Source: DATDIC01 sp963777625 (lineage in GTDB: Bacteria; Pseudomonadota; Alphaproteobacteria; Acetobacterales; Acetobacteraceae). Taken from it: 64,000 nucleotides of DNA. The notes under the pieces are model-generated. The model did not search any database and had not been told where the DNA came from. It was given only the letters and a program-made list of their open reading frames with translations. Of this stretch, positions 52,812-61,800 are shown one piece after another (position 1 is the first letter of the stretch; the number at the start of each line of letters is the position of its first letter). The DNA lies in the NCBI GenBank assembly GCA_963777625.1, contig CAVZRO010000005.1, positions 62,001 to 126,000 of the forward strand. The letters run 5' to 3'. A program made the translations under genes and the position numbers.

Positions 52812-54329
52812 TCAGATCGGGAGTTGTCCCTGCCGGGATGCGCTGGCGGTGCGGTCGGCCGTGGCCCCCACCTCCCCGTCCGCGAAGCGAAGCCGCACGC
52901 GTGCGCCAGGTGCAACCGCGGCGGCCGACGTAAGCGCGTGCCCGGACGGGTCGGTCACGAGTGCGTAACCGCGGCTCAGGACGGCCAGCGGAGAGACGGA
53001 TTCAAGCCGTGCGCCGGTGCCGCCGAGCCTGGCGGTCAGCTCCCGCAGGGAGGCACGCAGCGGGGCGTCGGTCAGGCGGGCCAGGACGCGCCCCGCCCGG
53101 AGATGCACGCCGCCGATCGCCTGCCGCAGTCCGCCGGTCAATTTGTGGCTGCAAAGATCCAGCGCCCCGCGCCGCCGATGGATCAGGTTCGGCAGTGCCA
53201 GAACCAGCCGCGTGCCGGAGTCCAGCACCTGCCGATGCCGGGCGACGATCAGCGCCGGCAGGTCGGGCAGCGCGCGCTCGACCCGTTCCAGCGCGGCGCG
53301 GCGGCCGGCCAGCAGGTTCGGCAGCGAGATCACCAGCCGCTCGGCCCGGTCGTCCAGCCGCTGGCGCGTGGCGCCGACCACCGACGGGAGGTCCGGCAGG
53401 CCGCGTTCCGCGCGGCCGAGGCGCAGCCGGCATTCCCCGGTCAGCCGGTTCAGCGCGCCGATCAGCCGGGACGCGCGGTGCTGCAGGTCGCCGAGCAGGT
53501 CGGCCCGTGCCGGCACTGCCAGCTCGGCGGCGGCGGTCGGGGTGGGCGCCCGGCAGTCGGAGACGAAATCGATCAGCGTGGTGTCGGTTTCGTGCCCGAC
53601 CGCGGAGATCAGCGGAATGCGGCAGGCCGACGCGGCGCGGACCACGGCTTCGTCGTTGAAGGCCATGAGGTCTTCCAGGCTGCCGCCGCCACGAGCGACG
53701 ATCAGCACGTCCGGCCGTGGAATCCCATCCCGCGGCAAAGCATCGAATCCGGCGATGGCCGCGGCGATGCGGGCCGCCGCCGCCTCGCCCTGCACCGGCA
53801 CCGGCCACAGCAGCACGTTGCGGGGAAATCGCCGGGCAATGGTGGTGCGGATGTCCTGGATCACGGCGCCACTTTCCGAGGTGACGACGCCGATCACCGA
53901 TGGCAGACGCGGCAGGGCGCATTTCCGGGCGGTCTCGAACAGGCCCTCGGCGGTGAGCCGCTGGCGCAGCAATTCGATGCGGGCGAGCAAGGCGCCGACA
54001 CCGGCATATTCCATGCGCTCGACGATGAGCTGGTAGCTGGAGCGTTCGGCGTAGCCGGTGATGCGGCCGGTGGCGATCACCTCCACCCCGTTCTCCGGCT
54101 GCATGCCGAGCCGGGCGACGGTGGATTTCCAGATCACGCCGGCCAGCTTGGCGCCGTCATCCTTGAGCGAGAAATAGATGTGGCCGGAGGGGAAGCGCTT
54201 GCACTCGGTGACCTCGCCGCGCACGCGGATGCGGCCGAAGCCGGATTCCAGCGCGCGCTTCACCGCGCCGGAGAGTTCGGAGACGGTGTATTCCGGGATG
54301 TTGGTTACGGGCAGGCTCAGCTCGTTCAT
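52812..54329 (-). CDS. xseA: Exodeoxyribonuclease VII large subunit
   Basis: A 505-residue nuclease subunit that degrades single-stranded DNA with XseB. The N-terminal OB-fold has EYTVSELSGAVKRALESGFG, VRGEVTECKRFPSGHIYFSL and GVIWKSTVARLG. The catalytic core has PSVIGVVTSESGAVIQDI, RPDVLIVARGGGSLEDLMAFNDE and ISAVGHETDTTLIDFVSD. A long helical region follows, and the C-terminal VLSRGYALVTD. Length is normal for the family. xseB is not adjacent, although it commonly neighbours ispA. Confidence 0.93.
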   Translation of the reverse strand: MNELSLPVTNIPEYTVSELSGAVKRALESGFGRIRVRGEVTECKRFPSGHIYFSLKDDGAKLAGVIWKSTVARLGMQPENGVEVIATGRITGYAERSSYQLIVERMEYAGVGALLARIELLRQRLTAEGLFETARKCALPRLPSVIGVVTSESGAVIQDIRTTIARRFPRNVLLWPVPVQGEAAAARIAAAIAGFDALPRDGIPRPDVLIVARGGGSLEDLMAFNDEAVVRAASACRIPLISAVGHETDTTLIDFVSDCRAPTPTAAAELAVPARADLLGDLQHRASRLIGALNRLTGECRLRLGRAERGLPDLPSVVGATRQRLDDRAERLVISLPNLLAGRRAALERVERALPDLPALIVARHRQVLDSGTRLVLALPNLIHRRRGALDLCSHKLTGGLRQAIGGVHLRAGRVLARLTDAPLRASLRELTARLGGTGARLESVSPLAVLSRGYALVTDPSGHALTSAAAVAPGARVRLRFADGEVGATADRTASASRQGQLPI

Positions 54330-54360
54330 GCGCGCAGGGTAGGCAGGATCAGGCAGGCTG

Positions 54361-54945
54361 TCACATCGTGCGTGGCGCCGTGCGGCGGGGAATCGGCGCC
54401 GTTGTTGCGTCGAACAAGGTTGCGTAGATGCGGTCGAGCCGCGCCGCCTTGATGGTGTCCTGCACGAGCCGGATATCCGCCATGGCAGGGCCGGTGAAAT
54501 CGCCCCGGCGCCGCTTGCTGAACAGGTCCGGCCGGGTCATGGCCAGCCGCAGCAAGCGCTGTGTCGGCTTCGAGGCTGATTGCCCGGCCTCATATTTCTC
54601 GAACGATTTCTCGCCGGTACCGAAAAGGTCGCCTGCCGCCCGCTGCGACAAGCCGCAGCGCAACCGGATCGCGCGGATCAGCAGCGGCGGAAATGCCTCG
54701 GCGCCGGACGATCGCCGGCAGCCGTTCGTCGTGCCATTTCGGCCGCACAGAGTGTCATCGACGACGACTTGCCCATCGAGGTCGGCGGGATCATCGAGGG
54801 AGCACCACCATCCGGGCTGACGGTACTCGAACCTGTGGCCATCGACGGTCAGACTGACCAGCTTGTCGCCGCGCACCATCCGGCGCCCGGTTTCGGGGCT
54901 GGCCATCGTCTGGGGGTAGTTTCTCGGGGTTCCGGCCGCCGTCAT
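54361..54945 (-). CDS. MqsA-like antitoxin with C-terminal helix-turn-helix
   Basis: A 194-residue protein. The N-terminal part resembles the MqsA/YgiT domain (SPETGRRMVRGDKLVSLTVDG, then YRQPGWWCS), but the usual zinc-binding cysteines are largely missing. The C-terminal half is an XRE/HigA-type HTH: LIRAIRLRCGLSQRAAGDLF, then SFEKYEAGQSASKPTQRLLRLA. The ATG overlaps the toxin stop (ATGA). The linker around residues 70-85 has no family likeness and may hide paired indels. It should neutralise the upstream MqsR-like toxin and repress the operon. Confidence 0.78.
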   Translation of the reverse strand: MTAAGTPRNYPQTMASPETGRRMVRGDKLVSLTVDGHRFEYRQPGWWCSLDDPADLDGQVVVDDTLCGRNGTTNGCRRSSGAEAFPPLLIRAIRLRCGLSQRAAGDLFGTGEKSFEKYEAGQSASKPTQRLLRLAMTRPDLFSKRRRGDFTGPAMADIRLVQDTIKAARLDRIYATLFDATTAPIPRRTAPRTM

Positions 54946-55247
54946 GCTTCCTTGAAACTCATGAGGAACAGCGCCTGGCGGGCGTCGAGCGTGAATTTCA
55001 CGTAGAGTTCCCTGCCAGCCACCCTCGGGCGATACACGTCCTGCCAGACGCGGTGATTTGCGAGAGATGTCATCGATTTTTCGAAGTCCGCCATCCGCAG
55101 CGCCTGTATCACCACCACGACCGCCGCATCGTCCATCGCGAGGGCATCGGCCCCAAGCTTCGAAACAAACGACCGGTTGAGCGTCGCTGGATCGGCGAAA
55201 GCGGCCTTGATGTCAGCCAAGGCGTAATGGGGCTTTCGCTTCTCCAT
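54942..55247 (-). CDS. mqsR: MqsR-like mRNA interferase toxin
   Basis: A 101-residue RelE-fold RNase: MEKRKPHYALADIKAAF at the start, then VVVIQALRMADFEKSMTSLA and the highly characteristic HRVWQDVYRPRVAGRELYVK, ending LMSFKEA. E. coli MqsR has the same order (KSMTTY, WQDVYRP, SFKE) and length. It cleaves mRNA, mainly at GC-containing sites in the known member. Gene order toxin-antitoxin with ATGA overlap is that of mqsRA. The start is chosen at 55247, just after a GGGGGAA ribosome binding site that forms half of a palindrome. Confidence 0.87.
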   Translation of the reverse strand: MEKRKPHYALADIKAAFADPATLNRSFVSKLGADALAMDDAAVVVVIQALRMADFEKSMTSLANHRVWQDVYRPRVAGRELYVKFTLDARQALFLMSFKEA

Positions 55248-55250
55248 TTC

Positions 55251-55265
55251 CCCCCATAATGGGGG
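55251..55265. promoter_or_regulatory. Palindromic operator candidate overlapping the mqsR ribosome binding site
   Basis: CCCCCATAATGGGGG is a perfect 15-bp inverted repeat (7+1+7), three bases upstream of the mqsR start codon when read on the minus strand. One arm supplies the GGGGG of the Shine-Dalgarno sequence. A dimeric HTH antitoxin bound here would repress transcription, and a hairpin in RNA could hide the ribosome binding site. Confidence 0.6.
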
Positions 55266-55363
55266 TATCGCGCGAATCCTGCAAGGGTCCCGCGGGATGC
55301 CACTTGCAAGATGACTACCCAGTGGCTTAACTTGCATGATGCAACCCGCTGGGGGAGCCCCTC

Positions 55364-55894
55364 ATGCAGCGTACCAGCTTCGGTTCCATGCAGTGCCCCA
55401 TCGCACGCTCGCTGGAACATGTCGGCGAGTGGTGGAGCATCCTGATCCTGCGGGAGGCATTCCACGGCCTGACCCGGTTCGATCAGTTCCAGAAAAGCCT
55501 CGGCATCGCGCCGAACATGCTGACGCGGCGCCTGAACGCCCTGGTGCAGGGCGGATTGCTGGAACGCCGCCGCTACAATGAGCATCCGCCGCGCCACGAA
55601 TATGTGCTGACTGAACGCGGCCGCGATTTCCGCCCAGTGCTGTGGGCGTTGCTGGCCTGGGGCAACAAGCACCTGGCGCCGGAAGGCAAGAGCGTCGTGG
55701 TCGTCGACAGCGCGACCGGCGCGGAGGCGGATCCGGTCCTGGTCGATCTGCACACCGGCAAGCGCATGGTCGCCGGAGCGTTCCGCTCGGTTGCCGGCCC
55801 GGCGGCGGATGCGACAACGCAGGCGCGGATTGGGCAGGCGCGGATTGGCCACCCGCGGATCGGCACCGCGTCCCAGGGACACGACCAGCAGTGA
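55364..55894 (+). CDS. HxlR-family transcriptional regulator
   Basis: A 176-residue winged-HTH regulator. The HxlR signature is CPIARSLEHVGEWWSILILRE, then FHGLTRFDQFQKSLGIAPNMLTRRL (recognition helix around residues 43-60). The wing is RRRYNEHPPRHEYVLTERG. Cys11 is the conserved thiol used by some members to sense electrophiles. The C-terminal tail from about residue 125 is unusual, ending in Q/G-rich repeats (QARIGQARIGHPRIG). It overlaps the next gene (GTGA) and probably controls the efflux pair downstream. Confidence 0.88.
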   Translation: MQRTSFGSMQCPIARSLEHVGEWWSILILREAFHGLTRFDQFQKSLGIAPNMLTRRLNALVQGGLLERRRYNEHPPRHEYVLTERGRDFRPVLWALLAWGNKHLAPEGKSVVVVDSATGAEADPVLVDLHTGKRMVAGAFRSVAGPAADATTQARIGQARIGHPRIGTASQGHDQQ

Positions 55895-56989
55895 CCGCCA
55901 AGCTGATCGACCGGGATGTCGCGGCCCCCGCCCCTGGCGGACGGGCGGCCCTGTCGCCCGGGCGCCTCGGGCTGGCGGGGCTGGCGCTGCTGGCGGCGGT
56001 GGCCGTCGCCTGGTACGGCCACCAATGGTGGACGGTCGGCCGTTTCATCGACAGCACCGACGACGCCTATGTGGGCGGAGAAGTGACGGTGATCGCGCCC
56101 GAAGGTTGCCGGGCTGATCGCCGCGGTCCCGGTCACCGACAATCAGATCGTCCACGCCGGCGACCTGCTGGTGAAGCTGGATGACCGCGACTATCGCGCC
56201 GCGCTGGCCCGTGCCGAAGCGGAGGTGGCAGGCGAGCAGGCCACCCTGGCCGACCTGGACGCGACCGAGCGGTTGCAGCACGCGCTGATCGCCGAGGCGG
56301 AAGCCGGGATAGCCGCCGCGGATGCAGAGACGGTGCGCGCGCGCGACGACCAGGCGCGCTACCGCATTTTGGCCGCGAGTTCGGCCGGCTCCGTGCAGGC
56401 ATTCCAGAAAGCCGACGCCGCTTACAAACAGGCGCTGGCCGCCGCGGACAAGACGCATGCCGTGCTGCAGGCATCACAACTGCAACTGGTTGTCATCGAC
56501 GCCAGGAAGCAGCAGGCGTCGGCGGCATTGGCAGCGGCACGCGCGGCGCGCGAGGCGGCGCGGCTCAATGTCGGCTACACCGAATTGCGGGCGCCGATCG
56601 ACGGCGTGATCGGCAACCGCAGTGCCCGCGCCGGCGCGTACGCGAGTGTGGGCGCGCAGCTTCTGTCCATCGTACCGACCCGCGGCCTGTGGGTGGATGC
56701 CAATTTCAAAGAAAACCAGTTGGCGCGCATCGTGCCGGGATTGCCGGCCACGGTGGTCGCGGACGTGCTGCCCGATCAGACCCTGCACGGCCATGTCGCC
56801 AGCCTGGCGCCGGCAACCGGAGCGGAGTTCAGCGTGCTGCCGCCGGAGAATGCCACCGGCAACTTCACCAAGATCGTGCAGCGGGTTCCGGTCCGCATCC
56901 TGCTGGACGGCGACGCCTCGTCGCTCGGGCGCTTGCGGCCCGGCCTGTCGGTCACCGTTTCGGTAGATGAACGCGGCGCGTCCCGATGA
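55891..56989 (+). pseudogene. emrA: EmrA/HlyD-type membrane fusion protein, one apparent insertion
   Basis: A GTG start overlaps the HxlR stop. A single N-terminal helix (LAGLALLAAVAVAWYG) is followed by FIDSTDDAYVGGEVTVIAPE, the EmrA signature. At about 56105 the frame breaks, and VAGLIAAVPVTDNQIVHAGD continues one frame over with LVKLDDRDYRAALARAEAEV, a coiled-coil hairpin, YTELRAPIDGVIGNRSARAG and FKENQLARIVPGLPATVVAD. Deleting one G from GAAGGTTG gives APEVAGLIAAV and 365 residues. It bridges the inner-membrane pump and an outer-membrane channel. Confidence 0.85.
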
Positions 56990-58579
56990 GCACGACGCTG
57001 CTGGCCCGGCCAGCCGTACACCCGTCGGAGCTGCCGACCGCGACCAAACTCCTTGCTTTCGGTACGATGTCGATCGGCTTCTTCATCGCGCTACTGGATA
57101 TCCAGATCGTCGCTGCATCATTGCAGGATATCGGCGGCGGATTGTCGGCCGGCGCGGACGAGACCGCCTGGGTGCAGACCAGCTACCTGATCGCCGAGAT
57201 CGTGGTGATCCCGCTGTCCGGCTGGCTGTCGCGGGTGATGTCCACACGCTGGCTGTTCTGCGCGTCGGCCACCGGTTTCACCATCACCAGCCTGCTGTGC
57301 GGATGGGCCTGGAACATCCAGAGCATGATCGTGTTCCGGGCGCTGCAGGGGTTTCTCGGCGGATCGATGATCCCGACGGTGTTCACCACCGCGTTCATCT
57401 ATTTCAGCATGCAGCAGCGCGTCGTTGCCGCCGCAACGATCGGCGCCATCTCCTCATTGGCACCGACGCTGGGACCGACGATCGGCGGCTGGATCACCGA
57501 CAATTACTCCTGGCACTGGCTGTTCTTCATCAATCTCGTGCCGGGCATCTTCGTCGCCGTCGCGGTGCCGCTGCTGGTGCGGGTGGACAAGCCCGAGCCG
57601 TCGCTGCTGCGTGGCGCGGACTATCTTGGCATCGTGCTGATGGCGGCCTTCCTCGGCTGCCTGGAATACACGCTGGAGGAAGGCCCGCGATGGGACTGGT
57701 TCGGCGATCCGACGATCCGCACCACGGCATGGATCGCCGGACTGAGCGGGGTCGCGTTCATTTGGCGCAGTCTGACCTTCGCTCGTCCCATCGTCGATCT
57801 GCGCGCGCTGAAAGGCCGCAACTTCTCGCTCGGCTGCTGCTTTTCGTTCGTCACCGGCATCGGCATCTTCGCCACCATCTATCTGACGCCGCTGTTCCTG
57901 GCGCGGGCGCGCGGCTTCAGCGCGCTGGAAATCGGCGTGGCGGTGTGTTCCACCGGCGCGTTCCAGATCTGCGCCATTCCCATCTATACGACCCTCGCGC
58001 GCTGGATCGACATGCGCTGGCTGATGATGTTCGGGTTCGCCTGCTTCACGCTCAGCATGTGGGACTTTACCTTCATCACGCATGACTGGGGCTGGCGGGA
58101 GTTGCTGCTGCCGCAGGCGTTCCGTGGCTTTTCGCAGCAATTCGCGGTGGCGCCGACGGTCACGCCTGACGCTGGGCAGTCTGTCGCAGGAGCGGCTGAA
58201 GCTGGCATCCGGACTGTTCAACCTGATGCGCAACCTGGGCGGCGCGATCGGCATCGCCGCGTGCGGGACGGTGCTGAACGACCGCACCAACCTGCACTTC
58301 CTGCGTTTGGCCGATCACCTGACCACGACCAATCCGGCGATGGTCGCGCTGGTGCAGCGCGTCGGCGCGATCGAGACCGCTGCACGCGGAGGCGACGCCG
58401 TGTCCGGCCACACCGCGGCGCTCAAGCTGCTGTGGTCGCTGGCGATTTGCGAGGCGCAGACACAGGCTTTCGCCGATGCATTCCTGCTCATCACGATCTG
58501 CTTCGCGCTGGCGACGCTGGCGGTGCCGCTGATGCGCCGGCTCGGGGCACAAGTGCGGCCGTCGGCCGACGCGCATTAA
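56986..58579 (+). pseudogene. emrB: EmrB/QacA (DHA2) multidrug MFS transporter, one apparent insertion
   Basis: It overlaps emrA by ATGA. It has fourteen predicted helices. Motifs are FIALLDIQIVAASLQDIGGG, the DHA2 motif AWVQTSYLIAEIVVIPLSGW, ALQGFLGGSMIPTVFTTAFI and APTLGPTIGGWITDNYSWHW. Near 58158 the frame breaks, and LTLGSLSQERLKLASGLFNL continues one frame over, with MRNLGGAIGIAACGTVLNDR. Removing one C from ACGCCTGACG gives TVTLTLGSLS and 530 residues, normal for EmrB. With EmrA it would export drugs or hydrophobic acids, controlled by the HxlR regulator. Confidence 0.85.
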
Positions 58580-58822
58580 TATTCACGCGACAACCGCGCT
58601 GGCATGCATTGCTCACATAAACAATAAAGTGGGGACTTCGTCTCGGTTCTTGATACACTTGAGAAACCGCTGACACATTACCTTTCCTCAGCAAGAAGTT
58701 TTTCGTTGCACAGAAAATGCCGATGGTGCAAGGTTGCCGTTGCGCTTCCGATAGCGTGAGGGCCGGCTGGCCGTTTAGCGCCGCGAACTCGCTGTAGCGA
58801 CGTCCGGATAGGAGGCATAAAA
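58580..58822. other. AT-richer leader region before the glycine-rich protein gene
   Basis: About 240 bases, noticeably lower in GC than the flanks (for example CACATAAACAATAAAGTGG). It ends in a strong ribosome binding site, AGGAGG, seven bases before the ATG at 58823. It probably carries the promoter and an untranslated leader. No confident promoter boxes or gene were identified. Confidence 0.45.
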
Positions 58823-61800
58823 ATGCTCATCCGTAAAATAACGATCATCGCGACCGCGCTTCTGCTTTGCGCCGCTTTGCGGCCATTTCCAGTTGTTGCT
58901 GAGACAGTTATAGGCGCGAACGGTGCCGATGGTGCGGGCGGAGCAACACCAGGAGCGTGCGGCGGGTCTGGTGGCTCGGGAGCTTCCGTCGTTGCCAATA
59001 TGTCAACCCCGGCAAGTGCGACCGGAGGCAACGGCGGGCGGGGCGGCCCCGGTTGGGGCAGCGCGTCACCCAGTAATACGATCCCGGGTGGTTGCGGCGG
59101 TGACGGTGGCACGGGCGGACAGGCGAGTGCGAGCGCTCAATTTAGCGGAACGAGCGACACTGCCTACGCCCAAGGAGGCTCGGGCGGACTAGGCGGGGAA
59201 GGGGGAAGTGTACTGAACGTATCGGGAGGAGTCGGGGGCAACGGTGGCAATGGCGGCAGCGGTGGCTCCACCGCGACAGCAAACGCTTCAGCAGCAGGAA
59301 CCGATGTTACCGCGGTAGCGACTGCCAACGGTGGTAATGGCGGTGACGCGGGACTGGGCGGGGCTGGCGCCCGGGGCGAAGCGGAAGGCGGCACGGCAGG
59401 TAATGGTGCCAGTGCGCGGGCTACGTCATCCGCAGCAAATGTGGGGTCGGGGTCCGGCCAGATAACCTCGACTGCAACTGCGGACGGAGGAAATGGGGGT
59501 AGTGGCTGCACAGGCTGCCTCAGTCCGGGTGTTGCCGGAACCGCGACGGCGAATGCGTCCGGAAGCACTGATTACGCCGGCCAAATTTCCGCGACAGCGA
59601 CCGGCGGCAACGGAGGCGCCGACAATCCTGGCAGCCCCGGTTACAACGGAGCCGATGGAGCTGGTGCTAGCGCCACGGCTGTCGGGACAGACTCCGGAGG
59701 GGGAGGTCTCTCCGCTGCTGCCACTGCGACCGGCGGATACGGCGGCCGAGCCATTGGTGGCGGGGTTCAGGCTGGGAACGGCGGTTTGGCGAGCGCGACG
59801 GCATCAGCGAGTGGTGGGGCGCCAGCGAGTGCCTCAGTCATGCAAACGGGGGGTAACGGGGGAACTGGCAGCCTCAACGGTTCCGGCGCGGCCAACGGCG
59901 GCAATGGCGCAGCCAGTAATCTGAACAACGCCGTAACTGCGTCCGCGCCCGGCGGCAGCGTCAGTCTTTCCGAGATTGCGGTCGGGGGGAACGGGGGCGG
60001 CTCGCAGGCTGGGATACCTGGGCTTGCAGGCACTGGAACCGCGTCTCTTACTCTCAACGATACGACTTCCGCTTCGATCCAAACGAACATTTCGGCCCAG
60101 GGCGGCAGAGCTGGAAGTGCCCTGCCGGTTCAGGGCGGCCCCGCGAACAATGGAGTCGCCGGTGTCGCCGCCAGCACGACCCAGACCGTCATAGGAATCG
60201 GCCAGCTCAATCTGACGAGTTCCACCAACACTGGAGGCTGCTGTCTGAGTCGAAATAGCCACGGGGGTAACGGCGCCAACGGTGGCATAGGCGGAGTCGG
60301 CGGGGCAGGAATGGCCTCGACGAGTGGAACATCCTCCGGGGGCGACGTATCGGTTGCTAGCACTGCAAACGGCGGCAACGGTGGTGACGGTAATTCAATA
60401 TATTATGGCGGAGGAGGGAATGGTGGCCAAGCCACCAGTACAGCCACCGGTACCACCAATGCGACGGGCTATACGGCAACGGCGACCAGTACCGCAAATG
60501 GCGGATCCGGCGGGGGCGCCTTTGGCACTGGGTTCAAGGGCGGCAACGGCAGTACAGCAAGCGCTACCGCGTCGGCAACCGGTGTGTCGTCAGCGAGCGC
60601 CTCAGTCACACAAACGGGGGGTAGCGGGGGAAGTGGCAGCATCAACAATTCCGGCGCGGCCAATGGCGGCAATGGCGCAGCCAGTAATCTGAACAACGCC
60701 GTAACTGCGTCCGCGCCCGGCGGCAGCATCAGTCTTTCCGAAAAAGCGGTCGGTGGGAACGGAGGCAGTTCCCAGGCTGGGATGCCTGGGCTTGCAGGCA
60801 CTGGAACCGCGTCTCTTACTCTTATCGATACGACTTCCGCTTCGATCCAAACGAACATTTCGGCCCAGGGCGGCATGGGTGGAAATGCCCTGCCGGTTCA
60901 GGGCGGCCCTGCGAACAATGGAGTTGCCGGTGCCACCGCCAGCACGACCCAGACCGTTATTGGAACCGGCCGGCTCAATCTGACGAGTTCCACCAACGCT
61001 GGAGGCAGCGGGGGCGCAGGCGCCGACGGTGGCACAGGCGGCGTCGGTGGGGCAGGAACGGCCGCGACGAGTGGAACGTCCTCCGGTGGCGACGTATCTG
61101 TTGCTACCACTGCAGACGGCGGCATCGGCGGTGACGGTGGTTCAGTAGTTTATGGCGGGGATGGTAATGGCGGGAACGGTGGCCAAGCCGCCGGTACTGC
61201 CACCGCTGTTACCAACGCGACGAGCTACACGGCAACGGCGACCAGTACCGGAAATGGCGGATCCGGCGGGGACGCAGTTGGCACTGGTTTCGAGGGCGGC
61301 AACGGCGGTGCAGCGAGCGTTACCGCGTCGGCAACCGGTGTGTCGTCAGCGAGCGCCTCAGTCACACAAACGGGGGGTAGCGGGGGAACTGGATCGCTGG
61401 GGGCCAATGGGGGGAACGGCGCAGCCAGCAGCCTGAACAACGCCGATACTGCTTCAGCACCTGGCGGGGCAATTAGTCTCTCCGAAACGGCGAATGGCGG
61501 CAATGGCGGTACTTCCAGTGGGGGGACACCAGGCCTTGCAGGCACTGGAACCGCAGCATTAACGCTCAACGACACGACGTCGACTCTGGTGCAAACCGAT
61601 ATCTCGGCTTCCGGCGGCGATGGAGGTAACGCGCCGCACGATACTGGGGCCCCCGTTAGCGGCCGTGCGGGTGGCGCAGCAACCGCGACGCAAACGGTCG
61701 TCGCTACAGGGCAGATTTTACTCACCAGCAATGCATATGCGGGCGAAGGAGGTTCTGGCACAGACGGCGGCACGGGCGGGGCCGGCGGAGCAGCGACGGC

